This document shows, in pieces, positions 42,104 to 52,753 of a stretch of DNA of 64,000 bases; within the stretch, counting starts at the first letter, position 1, and each line of letters starts with the position of its first letter. Source of the DNA: Flaviaesturariibacter aridisoli (GTDB lineage Bacteria; Bacteroidota; Bacteroidia; Chitinophagales; Chitinophagaceae); assembly GCF_004343705.1 (NCBI RefSeq), contig NZ_SKFH01000018.1, forward strand, positions 1 through 64,000. The letters run 5' to 3'. Under the pieces are notes generated by a model that had not been told where the DNA came from, made no database searches, and saw only the letters and a list, made by a program, of their open reading frames with translations. A program made the translations under genes and the position numbers.

Positions 42104-42754
42104 ATGGGTGAAGCCGAACTCTTTCCCGAACGCAGCGAGCTGGTTATAAAAGCGCACCTGGTTTTTTACGGCGCCTTCGCCACGGCCGCTCTTGCCGAAC
42201 AGCTGCGAACCGAGACCGAAGAACTCTGGAACGAACCGCAGGGCCGCGTGCGCATCGGCGGCCGTAGTTATACGGTTGTCTTCCGCATCAGCGCGGAATG
42301 CATCCCCGGGCTCGATGAATACACGGTGCTCGCCAACTCCGACCCACGCGCCAACTTCTTCCGTATTGAAGACTATGCCGAGGGCAACATCTCGTTTGTG
42401 GACGGCCTCGGCTCGAACACGGGCTACTTCCTGCTCGAGAACCTCTACCCCGGGTCCACCACGGCGGCCCACGAGTTCGGCCACACACTCGGCCTCGACC
42501 ACCCGCTCAACATGGACTGGCGCGGCATTGCACCACCGGGCATCATGTGCGCCCGCGGCACCCTCGTGGACCCGCAATTCCAGTACGACCCCTCCGTGCC
42601 CGCCGGCCAGAAAGGCGGCACCCTCCACCCGATGCACCGCCGCGTGCGGCAGGCCGACATCGACGACCTCCGCCTCGACCGGTTGCGGTTTACAAATGGA
42701 AAAGCGATCGTGGGCGACTTCACCAACGTGTATCATTGGGCGCACGTGCTGTAG
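42104..42754 (+). CDS. zinc metalloprotease-like protein (HExxHxxGxxH), no signal peptide
   Basis: The 216-residue protein carries AAHEFGHTLGLDHP, the extended metzincin motif with three His ligands and the catalytic Glu. A Met in APPGIMCARG downstream is a candidate Met-turn. The N-terminal ~110 residues form a domain of unknown type. There is no signal peptide or lipobox, which is unusual because metzincins normally act outside the cell. It may use another export path or cleave an intracellular substrate. AGGA lies before the ATG. It is a single-gene unit between the ClC gene and the M16 pair. Confidence 0.75.
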   Translation: MGEAELFPERSELVIKAHLVFYGAFATAALAEQLRTETEELWNEPQGRVRIGGRSYTVVFRISAECIPGLDEYTVLANSDPRANFFRIEDYAEGNISFVDGLGSNTGYFLLENLYPGSTTAAHEFGHTLGLDHPLNMDWRGIAPPGIMCARGTLVDPQFQYDPSVPAGQKGGTLHPMHRRVRQADIDDLRLDRLRFTNGKAIVGDFTNVYHWAHVL

Positions 42755-42842
42755 CGAAAGGTGTAGAAATAAAATAAGTGTCGGAACCGACCTGCCGTCG
42801 CTAAAGCTTTGGCAGGCGGAAGAAGAAAGAAGAGAATATGTT

Positions 42843-42865
42843 GTTTCGCGAATAGGATGCGAAAC
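42843..42865. other. 7-bp inverted repeat GTTTCGC/GCGAAAC before the M16 pair
   Basis: Perfect 7-bp arms are separated by 9 nt. The repeat lies about 15 nt before a TACCTTTT box, which is a weak candidate promoter for the peptidase operon. It could be an operator or part of a transcription end. Confidence 0.35.
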
Positions 42866-42909
42866 GCACTGCCTTCTTCGTACCTTTTAGGTATCCAAAA
42901 CCTTTATTT

Positions 42910-44271
42910 ATGAAACGAAATGGATTGCTTCTGCTCCTGGGGCTGGCCTGCATGGGCGCCCGGGCGCAGCACCGGCTGCCCGCGAACTATTCCTGGCAGC
43001 GCCTCGAGAACGGGCTCGAAGTGGTGGTGATCGAGAACCACCGCGTGCCGCTGGCCACCATCGAGATCGCCGTCAAGAACGGAGCCTACACCGAAGGCCC
43101 CGAGTACAGCGGCCTCTCCCACCTGTTCGAGCATATGTTCTTTAAAGCCAACAAGGACTACCCCGACCAGGAGAAGTTCATCCGCCGCACCGAGGAGCTC
43201 GGCGCCATCTGGAACGGCACCACCGATGTGGAGCGCGTGAACTACTTCTTCACCTTTGCCAAAGACAGCCTCGAAGCGGGCCTCCGCTTTATGAATGCGG
43301 CGATGCGTTATCCCATCTACCGCGCCGAAGACATGACCAAGGAGCGGCCCGTGGTGGACGGTGAGTTTCAGCGCGCCGAAAGCGATCCCGGCTTCCAGCT
43401 CTGGCACGAAAGCCAGAAGCGCCTCTGGGGCGAACTCGTTACCCGTAAGAACCCGATCGGCGAGCACGACGTCATCAACACAGCCACACCTGAAAAGATG
43501 ATGATCATCAAAGACAAATATTATCATCCCAACAACTCGCTGCTCATCATCGCCGGCGACGTGACCCCCAACGAGGCGTTCCGGCTTGCGCGCAATGTGT
43601 GGGGCGACTGGGCACACAGCGGTTTCAACCCGCTGGAGAAATACCCCATCCCGCCCTTCCAGCCGCTGGCGAAAACCGACTACTTTATCAAGCAAAGCTC
43701 GATCGCACAAACACCCTACATGATGCTTTCCTGGCAAGGCCCGTCCTTCGCCGACGACTCGGCCAATACCGTGGTGGCCGACGTCTTCTCCGCGGTACTG
43801 CGCCTCAACGCCTCCAAATGGAAGCAGGCGTTGGTAGACAAAGGACTCGCTCCCTATGCCGACATGGGCTATTCCACCTGCCACTACACCGGCCCCATTG
43901 CGATCACCGTAGTGCCCACGCCCACGAAACTCGAAGAATGCTACCGCGCCATGATGGACCAGATCGCACACTTCGGCGATGAGGACTATATCAGCGAGGA
44001 ATTGCTGCAAACGGCCAAGGAAGTAATCCGACGCAACGAGATCCGCTCCAAGGAAAAGCCCTCCTCGCTGCCGATGCAACTCTCCTACCAGTGGGCCAGC
44101 ACTTCGCTCGAATACTACACCGACTACGAAGCCAACCTGATGCGGGTGACGCGCGCAGACTTGCGCAACTATGTAAAGCGCTACATCACCGGCAAACCGT
44201 TCGTGGCCGGGTTGATCCTCAACGAGGAGATGGCAAAAACGGCCAGGCCCGAAACCTTTTTCAAAAACTAA
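42910..44271 (+). CDS. M16-family zinc peptidase, catalytic subunit
   Basis: The 453-residue exported protein has a signal peptide (RNGLLLLLGLACMGARAQ) and the inverted zinc motif in LSHLFEHMFF (HxxEH). The third ligand Glu probably lies in VVDGEFQRAESDPG, about 75 residues on. Two pseudo-symmetrical M16 domains fill the rest. It should degrade peptides in the periplasm together with the product of the next gene, which lies 15 nt downstream. The pair resembles two-subunit bacterial M16 enzymes with one catalytic and one non-catalytic chain. Confidence 0.9.
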   Translation: MKRNGLLLLLGLACMGARAQHRLPANYSWQRLENGLEVVVIENHRVPLATIEIAVKNGAYTEGPEYSGLSHLFEHMFFKANKDYPDQEKFIRRTEELGAIWNGTTDVERVNYFFTFAKDSLEAGLRFMNAAMRYPIYRAEDMTKERPVVDGEFQRAESDPGFQLWHESQKRLWGELVTRKNPIGEHDVINTATPEKMMIIKDKYYHPNNSLLIIAGDVTPNEAFRLARNVWGDWAHSGFNPLEKYPIPPFQPLAKTDYFIKQSSIAQTPYMMLSWQGPSFADDSANTVVADVFSAVLRLNASKWKQALVDKGLAPYADMGYSTCHYTGPIAITVVPTPTKLEECYRAMMDQIAHFGDEDYISEELLQTAKEVIRRNEIRSKEKPSSLPMQLSYQWASTSLEYYTDYEANLMRVTRADLRNYVKRYITGKPFVAGLILNEEMAKTARPETFFKN

Positions 44272-44286
44272 GTCCAACCAAAGCAC

Positions 44287-45603
44287 ATGAAAAAGTTCTT
44301 CTTCCTGCTCAGCGCGCTGATAGCCGGCGGCGCGCTCTGGGCCCAAATGGGAGCACCCTACGAGCTTACCATCAACGGCGTTAAAGTAATCGTACAGCCC
44401 AGCGGCAACGACATTGTAGAAATACGGACCATCATCAAAGGCGGCGTGCAGAACTATACCGCCCGAAAGGCCGGCATCGAAGCACTTGCGATGGACGCAC
44501 TCACCGAATGCGGCACCCTGAAGCGCGACAAGAATGCCTTCAAAAATGCCCTCGACGCCGTGTCGGCGGAAATGGGTGGCGAGACCGGGATGGACTACGC
44601 CACTTTTCGCATGAACTGCATCAAGAGCGACCTCGACAAAGTTTGGCCGCTGTACGTGGAAGCGCTGACGCAGCCGGCCTTTAACGGCACCGAGTTCAGC
44701 CGCATCCGGCAGGACGCACTGACGCGCATCCGATCGATGGAAAGCAATCCCGACAACGCCGTAGACCAGATGGCACGCCGCACTGCTTTTGCCGGCCAGC
44801 CCTACGCGCTTGACCCGATGGGCACCACCGAAAGCGTGACCAAACTGACGGCCGCCGAAACGAAAGCCTACTTCCAGAAGTTGCTGCACCGCGGCCGCAT
44901 CGCCATCGTGGTGGTGGCCGACCTTCCCAAAGAAGAATTGGAGCAACGCCTCCACGGCCTGCTCGACAAGGTGCCCGCCGGCCCGGCCTTTGTACCGAAG
45001 AAGTCGGCCTTCACTGCAGCGGGCAACAGTTACAACGCCGCCAAGAAAGACCTGGCCACCAACTATGTGCAGGGCGTCAGCGGGGGGCCGCAACCCGGCA
45101 CGCCCGACTTCAACGCGTTTATGCTGGCGATGCGCATCTTTTACAACCGCCATTTCGTGGAGATCCGCTCCAACAACGGATTGTCGTACGCGCCGGCCAC
45201 CTGGTTCAGCGGTGGACTGACGCCCTACTCGGTGCTCTTCGCTTCTACTACCGAGCCCAATAAATATATCATTACGGCGCGGCAGCTGCTCGACAAGATC
45301 CGCAAGGAAGGCTTTACCGAAGACGAGCTGCGCAACATGAAGACCACCTACCTCACCTCCACCTATTACCGCCAGGAAACCAATGCAGCGCAGGCCGGCT
45401 CGCTGGCCGCCAACGAGGTGCTGCACAACAACTGGCGCCGCACCATCACGCTCAACGAAGATCTTAAGAAGGTAACGCTGGCCGACCTCAACCGCGTGTT
45501 CCGTCAATACGTGAGCAACATCAGCTGGGTGCTTCAGGGCGACCCGACCAAAGCCGATGAAAAACTGTTTAAACAGAAAGAAACGCCTGCGAAAACCTTC
45601 TGA
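44287..45603 (+). CDS. M16-family peptidase-like protein, non-catalytic partner
   Basis: The 438-residue exported protein has a signal peptide (KKFFFLLSALIAGGALWAQ) and M16 folds but no HxxEH; the corresponding helix reads AGIEALAMDALTECG. It keeps the RSNNGLSYAP segment, whose Arg and Tyr bind substrate in the non-catalytic chains of two-subunit M16 enzymes. It is therefore the expected partner of the product of the preceding gene, 15 nt upstream. A hairpin repeat lies about 30 nt after its stop. Confidence 0.88.
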   Translation: MKKFFFLLSALIAGGALWAQMGAPYELTINGVKVIVQPSGNDIVEIRTIIKGGVQNYTARKAGIEALAMDALTECGTLKRDKNAFKNALDAVSAEMGGETGMDYATFRMNCIKSDLDKVWPLYVEALTQPAFNGTEFSRIRQDALTRIRSMESNPDNAVDQMARRTAFAGQPYALDPMGTTESVTKLTAAETKAYFQKLLHRGRIAIVVVADLPKEELEQRLHGLLDKVPAGPAFVPKKSAFTAAGNSYNAAKKDLATNYVQGVSGGPQPGTPDFNAFMLAMRIFYNRHFVEIRSNNGLSYAPATWFSGGLTPYSVLFASTTEPNKYIITARQLLDKIRKEGFTEDELRNMKTTYLTSTYYRQETNAAQAGSLAANEVLHNNWRRTITLNEDLKKVTLADLNRVFRQYVSNISWVLQGDPTKADEKLFKQKETPAKTF

Positions 45604-45634
45604 TGCGCTATGAATGAGGAATATTGAGGAAGAC

Positions 45635-45664
45635 CCGAAGGCGCCGCGAATGCGGCGCCTTCGG
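45635..45664. repeat. intergenic hairpin element, 13-bp stem
   Basis: CCGAAGGCGCCGC and GCGGCGCCTTCGG pair perfectly around a GAAT loop, followed by CGTTATTGGGAGC. It is close to the hairpin at 18428-18459, which is followed by CGTCATTGCGAGC. It lies between the convergent M16 and epimerase genes. Confidence 0.65.
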
Positions 45665-45733
45665 CGTTATTGGGAGCTTGGAGGGCACCTGGACACCCGC
45701 AACCTCCAGAACCTTCTGGTTCTACTAATCGTC

Positions 45734-46669
45734 CTAAACCTTTTTCTTCCGCTCGAGGTTTTTCGCGGCCGCAATGATATCGGGGTAATGGAAGCCAAAG
45801 CCCTGGTCCTGCAGCTTGCGGCTGCTGACCGTGGTGCTTTTCAGCACTTCCACGCTCATCTCGCCGAGCAGCACCTTCAACACAAAAGCGGGTGCCGGGG
45901 CGGTCAGGTGAAAGCCGCCCTTTGCTTTTGCGATCGTTGTGATGAGCTTTCGGTTGGATACCGGCGTTGGCGCCACCAGGTTATAGGTTCCCGTATAATT
46001 ACGGTTTTCAACAGCAGCCACGAAAAAGCGCACGAGGTCGTCGATGTGGATCCAGCTGACGATCTGCCGGCCATTGCCCATCACGGGTGCAACACCGAAG
46101 CGCATCGGCTTTCGAAACTCGGCATAGGCGCCACCGGCGCGGCTCAACACGATGCCGATGCGGGCAAAGACGAGGCGCTTGCCGAGCTCTTCCACGGGGC
46201 GAATCGCCGCTTCCCAGGCCGCGCAGGTGCGCCCGAGAAAAGTGGCGGTCGCGGCCGGGTCGGTTTCCACAAAGGGCTTCGGGTTCGGAATGACCGGGTC
46301 GGGGCCGTACCAGCCGATGGCGGAAGCGCTGACTACCGTCCGCACCTTGTTCGGAAGCTCGCGCAGGGCTTTGGCGAGCAGGGTGCCCGAGTCAACGCGG
46401 CTCCGGACGATCTCCTGCTTGCGGGCTTCGCTCCAGCGCGCATCGGCCACGCCCGCGCCGGCGAGGTGCACAACGGCGTCGGCAGCAGCCAGGGCCGCGG
46501 GATCGATCGTGCCGGCGGCCACGTCCCACACGGCATAGCGAATGCCCTTCTGCCCGGAGCTGCGCGCCGTACGGCTGAGAATGATCGCTTCATGTCCCTG
46601 CTGAACCAACGCCCTGGTAAGGGCTGTGCCGACGAGCCCCGTGCCGCCCGTGATGAGTATTGTTGCCAT
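45734..46669 (-). CDS. TIGR01777-type NAD(P)-dependent epimerase/dehydratase
   Basis: The 311-residue short-chain dehydrogenase-like protein has the dinucleotide motif ILITGGTGLVGTALTRAL, the segment VVHLAGAGVADARWSEARK and SASAIGWYG, hallmarks of the TIGR01777 (YfcH-like) branch. A C-terminal DUF1731-type helix (about 255-300) is also typical. Its reaction is not established for this branch. A CACCTTTG near-match to the promoter box lies about 16 nt upstream. It is divergent from the histidine kinase gene. Confidence 0.9.
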   Translation of the reverse strand: MATILITGGTGLVGTALTRALVQQGHEAIILSRTARSSGQKGIRYAVWDVAAGTIDPAALAAADAVVHLAGAGVADARWSEARKQEIVRSRVDSGTLLAKALRELPNKVRTVVSASAIGWYGPDPVIPNPKPFVETDPAATATFLGRTCAAWEAAIRPVEELGKRLVFARIGIVLSRAGGAYAEFRKPMRFGVAPVMGNGRQIVSWIHIDDLVRFFVAAVENRNYTGTYNLVAPTPVSNRKLITTIAKAKGGFHLTAPAPAFVLKVLLGEMSVEVLKSTTVSSRKLQDQGFGFHYPDIIAAAKNLERKKKV

Positions 46670-46792
46670 AATTTCTGAACCACAAAGGTGGGCCCGTGCT
46701 GCCGAAAAACGACCGGTCGCGCTAATCGTATTTTAACCCTCCTTCGGCGCCCCGGCTGTAAATTGCGCTTCCCTTAACCCGGCAATAAATTC

Positions 46793-48271
46793 ATGAAGAT
46801 CGCGCAGCTCATCTTCTTTGGTTTCCTGTTCGTGCTGGTTCTTTTCTCGCTGACCACCTGGATCAACTACCGCCAGATGGAAGCGGTAAAGGACAACACC
46901 GAGTTTGTGTCGCACTCGGCCACCGTCGTACGCCAGAGCAACCGCTTCCAGCGCAACATCCTCAATATCGTGAGCAGCCTCCGGGCCTACTTCCTCACCG
47001 GCGACAGCACGTTCATCCAGACCTTTCAATCAGCCGCGCAGGAAAACGAAGGCATCCTCGTGGAGCTGACCACCGGCGCCGACCCGGCCCAGGTGCCCGG
47101 CCTGCACCGTGTGCAGTCGCTTAATAAAAGCTGGACTTCCGAGTTCACCAGCATTCTCGACGACGTACGGCGCAAGGCCGTCAGCAGCCGCGACCCGGTT
47201 GACCTGAGCGCCGTTTACAAGAATGAGTTTCCCATCATCGCCAAGGGTGATGTGGCCGAAGATCTTCAGAACGAAGTACGCAACTTCATCAACGAGGAAT
47301 ACAAACGCCGCGAGGTACGCAAGAAGCAACTCGCCGAATCCATCCGCACCACGCGCCGGCTTTCGTTCGGACTCACGCTTTGCTCCATCGTCATCGGCCT
47401 GGTCATCGCCGGCTTCCTTACCTATACCATCTCGCGACGCATCCTGCGTCTTGTGAACATGTCCAATACCATCGCCAAAGGCAATTATAAAGTCCAGGTA
47501 GAGCCCGGCCGCGATGAGCTGGGCCGGCTGGCGATATCGCTCAACCATATGGCCCAGGTGCTGGATGCCAACATCTCGGAGCTAAAGCGCAAGAATGCGG
47601 AACTAGACCAGTTTGCCCACATCGTGTCGCACGACCTGAAGTCGCCCCTGCGCGGCATCGGCAACGTAGTGACGTGGATCGAAGAAGACCACGGCGCCGA
47701 GCTGACGCCGAAGGTACAGGAATACCTGGGCCTCGTTAAAGGTCGCCTGACGCGGGCCGAAAACCTCATCGGCGGCATCCTTACCTATGCGCGTGTGGGC
47801 AAGGAGCAGCAACACCGCGAGTCCGTAGATCTACGGGAGCTGCTGCAAGAAGTGCTCGAAAACCAGGCCCTCCGTCCCGGCACGGTAGTAAGCCTCCCGC
47901 CCACCCTGCCGGTGCTGCTGACCGAGCGGCTGCCGCTCTTCCAGGTGTTCAGCAACCTGGTGAGCAACGCCCTAAAGTACAACGACAAGGAAGAGCCCCG
48001 CCTCGCCATCTGGCACGAGGAAGAAGGCGACCGCTATTTTTTTTATGTGCAGGACAACGGCCCGGGTATCTCGCCGACCTATCACCGAAAGATCTTCCAG
48101 ATCTTTCAAACGCTGCAGGCAACCGAGGTTCCCGACAGTACCGGGGTGGGCCTTGCCATTGTCAAAAAGATCCTCGATGCCCGCCAGGAAACCATCCAGG
48201 TAACCTCCCAGGATGGCCAGGGCAGCACCTTCTCGTTCACCTGGAAAAAAACGGAAACATGGAAAAAGTAA
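46793..48271 (+). CDS. membrane sensor histidine kinase (CHASE3-like, HAMP, HisKA)
   Basis: The 492-residue inner-membrane kinase has one N-terminal helix (about 5-25), a helical extracytoplasmic sensor of the CHASE3 kind (about 30-190) and a second helix (about 195-215). A HAMP segment and a HisKA domain with HIVSHDLKSPLRG follow. The ATPase domain has the N box FSNLVSNALKYND, G1 box DNGPGIS and G2 box GVGLAIVK. The response-regulator gene overlaps its end by 13 nt, so the two form a coupled two-component unit. Confidence 0.93.
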   Translation: MKIAQLIFFGFLFVLVLFSLTTWINYRQMEAVKDNTEFVSHSATVVRQSNRFQRNILNIVSSLRAYFLTGDSTFIQTFQSAAQENEGILVELTTGADPAQVPGLHRVQSLNKSWTSEFTSILDDVRRKAVSSRDPVDLSAVYKNEFPIIAKGDVAEDLQNEVRNFINEEYKRREVRKKQLAESIRTTRRLSFGLTLCSIVIGLVIAGFLTYTISRRILRLVNMSNTIAKGNYKVQVEPGRDELGRLAISLNHMAQVLDANISELKRKNAELDQFAHIVSHDLKSPLRGIGNVVTWIEEDHGAELTPKVQEYLGLVKGRLTRAENLIGGILTYARVGKEQQHRESVDLRELLQEVLENQALRPGTVVSLPPTLPVLLTERLPLFQVFSNLVSNALKYNDKEEPRLAIWHEEEGDRYFFYVQDNGPGISPTYHRKIFQIFQTLQATEVPDSTGVGLAIVKKILDARQETIQVTSQDGQGSTFSFTWKKTETWKK

Positions 48272-48669
48272 TCAATATCCTGCTGGTGGAAGACGACGAA
48301 CTCGATGTCATCGACATCCGTCGCACGCTCGACAAGATGAAGATCGTATATCACCTGCAGCATGCGCGCAACGGCGAGGAAGGATTGCAGGCCCTGAACA
48401 ATGTAGGCGACAACCTCCCCGACGTGGTGCTGGCCGACATCAACATGCCGAAGATGAACGGCCTCGAGTTTTTGCAAGCCCTGCGCCGCTCGGAAACCTG
48501 GAAGGGACTCAAGTGCTTTATCATCACCACCTCCGACGAGAAGGTGGACCGCGAGGCGGCGCGCCGATTGGGTGTATCGGGTTTCATCGTGAAGCCCTTC
48601 AAGATCAATAATCCTTCGTCGATGGATTCCTTCAACCTGATGATCGACCTGATGAACATGCGCGGCTGA
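48259..48669 (+). CDS. single-domain response regulator
   Basis: The 136-residue protein is a receiver domain only: acidic pocket in EDDELDVIDI, phosphoacceptor Asp in VVLADINMPKMNG, Thr/Ser in FIITTSDE and Lys in FIVKPF. With no output domain it must act through protein contacts, as CheY- or Rcp1-like regulators do. It overlaps the 3' end of the kinase gene by 13 nt and is its likely partner. It converges on the lipoprotein gene 7 nt downstream. Confidence 0.92.
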   Translation: MEKVINILLVEDDELDVIDIRRTLDKMKIVYHLQHARNGEEGLQALNNVGDNLPDVVLADINMPKMNGLEFLQALRRSETWKGLKCFIITTSDEKVDREAARRLGVSGFIVKPFKINNPSSMDSFNLMIDLMNMRG

Positions 48670-48676
48670 CCGAGGG

Positions 48677-49105
48677 TCAGCGCGTGTAGTGATAGGTAAC
48701 GCCGTCGGCAGCGTATTGCTGCAGCAGCAGCGTGTCCTGCCGTATCTCCGTCGGCGCGTAGCCGTTGCCGGAAGGGCCTTCGAAATAATAGCCATTGCCG
48801 AACAGGTTGGCCGGCCGCCACGTGATGGGGCCGCTTTCCACCACGCCGAGTGAATCGTTGCCGAAGGTCACCTGGCCGGGTGAAAGGTCCATATAGGACC
48901 CGGCCTGCACGGGATGCTCGCAGCTGCCGCAAATGCCGCCGCTGATGCGCCGGAGGATCCAATGTCCTTTTGTTTGCTGTTGTATAAAGGGCAGGTCTTC
49001 GCGCAGCAGGCTCGTGCTGACAGGATCAACGCTGTCCTTTCGGCATTGGGTGAAGCCCGTGGCCAGCAGGCCAAGCGCGAGCGAGCGGATGAATGAGCGG
49101 TTCAT
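48677..49105 (-). CDS. small putative lipoprotein of unknown function
   Basis: The 142-residue protein has a short basic start (NRSFIRS), a hydrophobic core (LALGLLATGFT) and a Cys at about residue 20 that could be lipidated. The -1 residue Gln is atypical for a strict lipobox but tolerated in this phylum. The mature part contains a Cys-x-x-Cys (GICGSCEHP) and ends in beta strands, with a compact lipocalin-like pattern. The start at 49105 is set by the signal sequence. It is a single-gene unit. Confidence 0.7.
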   Translation of the reverse strand: MNRSFIRSLALGLLATGFTQCRKDSVDPVSTSLLREDLPFIQQQTKGHWILRRISGGICGSCEHPVQAGSYMDLSPGQVTFGNDSLGVVESGPITWRPANLFGNGYYFEGPSGNGYAPTEIRQDTLLLQQYAADGVTYHYTR

Positions 49106-49223
49106 GGTGTTTCTTTTCAGCCCTGACAGGCAGTGAATCGAAAACGTTGCACGGGCTTTGAAAAAGCCGACGACCGTTTTACTCGGGAGCGAAACGTAAT
49201 GCCCCGGTTTCTGCCGCCACCAA

Positions 49224-49256
49224 CAAAAAACCCCCGGCACAAAGACCAGGGGTTTA
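49224..49256 (-). terminator. intrinsic terminator of the dcw cluster after ftsZ
   Basis: On the minus strand AAACCCC pairs with GGGGTTT around an inner TGG/CC stem and is followed by TTTTTT. A second hairpin CCGGTCC/GGACCGG lies at 49306-49324, directly after the ftsZ stop. Confidence 0.75.
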
Positions 49257-49333
49257 ACAACTAAAAACACAAGCCAACGAGCGGCTGTTTTCAACAGGAT
49301 GGAAACCGGTCCGGGCAGGACCGGCACCGCGTT

Positions 49334-51199
<1,866 letters not shown>

Positions 51200-51227
51200 A
51201 GCTTATTATTTGGGAGCCCCTCCCCGA

Positions 51228-51307
51228 CCCTCCCCGTAGGGGAGGGAGTAGAGAGGCGTGTTTTTTTGAACTTGGTGACTTCATTTCCCCTTCCTTTCGG
51301 GAAGGGG
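51228..51307. repeat. two CT/GA hairpins between ftsA and ftsZ
   Basis: CCCTCCCC/GGGGAGGG with a GTA loop (51228-51246) and CCCCTTCC/GGAAGGGG with a 5-nt loop (51287-51307) fill the ftsA-ftsZ gap. They resemble other pyrimidine-rich intergenic repeats rather than terminators, as no T-tract follows on the minus strand. Confidence 0.55.
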
Positions 51308-51321
51308 TCAGGGGATGGGCT

Positions 51322-52698
51322 TTACAGGTGCTGGTCTTCTTCTTCCTTGAAGATGTCGATCAGGCTGTTGCGAAACTTGTCCCAGAAGCGGGCGCGTTGC
51401 TTGACGGCAGTCTCGGCAGGCACCACCATGGTGTGTGTCTGCACGGCTACGTCGTCGGTGTCGGCCGGCTGCTGGCGCAGGTTGTCGGGGATCTCCACCA
51501 CGCGGAAGTCTTTCTCGAACTGCTTGCGGTTGTGCTCGTAGTCGTCGTAGCCCTTCAGGATGAGGCCCAGGCAAGTCGAATACGTGGGCTTAGCCAGCTC
51601 CTCGATGTGGCCAGCGGCCAGGTGCTCCGTCGGCAGGCCGATGCGGGCGTTGAGGCCGGTCACATACTCGGTGAGCTGGATGAGGTGCTTCAGCTGCGAG
51701 CCGCCACCCGTGAGGATGATGCCGCCGTTGAGCATCCGGCTGTCGAGCCCTACCTGCTTCAGGTGATAGGTGACGAAGTCGAGGATCTCGCTCATGCGCG
51801 CCTGGATGATGTTGGCGAGGTTCTTCACCGAGATCTCCTTGGAAGGCATTCCGCGGAGACCCGGGATGGTGATGTAGGCGTTCTGTTTCGCTTCGTTGGC
51901 GAGCGCGGAGCCGAACTGCACTTTCATCTGCTCGGCCTGCGTCTTGAGTACGCCGAGGCCCGTTTTAATGTCGTTGGTAATGTTCTCACCGGCGAAGGGG
52001 ATCACCGCAGTGTGCTTCAGGATGCCTTCGTAAAACACGGCCAGGTCGGTGGTACCGCCGCCGATGTCCACGATGGCTACACCCGCCTCGAGGTCTTCCT
52101 GCGCCATAACGGCGGCCGAAGAAGCGAGGGGTTGCAGCACGAGGTCCTTCGTGATGAGTCCGCTCTTTTCCACCGAGCGGTTGATGTTGCGGATGGCGTT
52201 CTTGTCGCCAGTGATGATGTGGAAGTTGGCGCCCACTTTCACGCCGCTGTACCCGATCGGGTCGGGAATGTTTTGGAAGTTGTCGACCGTAAATTCCTGC
52301 GGAATGACATCGATGATCTGGTCGCCGGCGGGGATGTACGTTTTGTACTGGTCGGCAATCAGCTTGTCGATGTCCAGCTGCGCGATCTCGTCGTCGGTAT
52401 TTTGCCGAACGATGTCGCCGCGGGTCTGCAGGCTTTTGATGTGGTGACCGGCGATGCCTACGTACACCTCGTTCACTTCCAGGTTGGGGTTGGAAGCATA
52501 ACAGTTGTCGAGGGCCTGCCGGATCGCCTTGATCGTCTCATCGATGTTCAGCACCTGCCCGTGCTTCACGCCGTTGGAGTTGGAGCGGCCGAAACCCAGG
52601 ATCTCCAGCTTGCCGTACTCGTTCTTGCGTCCGGCAATGACGGCGATCTTGGTGGTTCCGATGTCCAATCCCACGATGATGGGTTGCTCGTTGTTCAT
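51322..52698 (-). CDS. ftsA: cell division protein FtsA
   Basis: The 458-residue actin-like ATPase tethers FtsZ to the membrane. The ATP-binding motifs are IIVGLDIGTTKIAVIAG, IVDIGGGTTDLAVF and GIILTGGGSQLKHL, and the SHS2 subdomain (1C) lies at about 85-165. A basic, amphipathic C-terminal segment (RARFWDKFRNSLIDIFKEEE) is the expected membrane anchor. It lies between ftsQ (55 nt upstream) and ftsZ (122 nt downstream) in the usual order. Confidence 0.97.
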   Translation of the reverse strand: MNNEQPIIVGLDIGTTKIAVIAGRKNEYGKLEILGFGRSNSNGVKHGQVLNIDETIKAIRQALDNCYASNPNLEVNEVYVGIAGHHIKSLQTRGDIVRQNTDDEIAQLDIDKLIADQYKTYIPAGDQIIDVIPQEFTVDNFQNIPDPIGYSGVKVGANFHIITGDKNAIRNINRSVEKSGLITKDLVLQPLASSAAVMAQEDLEAGVAIVDIGGGTTDLAVFYEGILKHTAVIPFAGENITNDIKTGLGVLKTQAEQMKVQFGSALANEAKQNAYITIPGLRGMPSKEISVKNLANIIQARMSEILDFVTYHLKQVGLDSRMLNGGIILTGGGSQLKHLIQLTEYVTGLNARIGLPTEHLAAGHIEELAKPTYSTCLGLILKGYDDYEHNRKQFEKDFRVVEIPDNLRQQPADTDDVAVQTHTMVVPAETAVKQRARFWDKFRNSLIDIFKEEEDQHL

Positions 52699-52753
52699 GT
52701 TTATGGTTGTTTTTAGTTGTTGTAGGTAATGGGTTACGTATGGGGGTAAGGGT

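Noticed and set aside
42904-45507. 867-codon minus-strand frame opposite the M16 pair
   Set aside because: It spans two real genes and their junction on the other strand; no motif and biased composition.
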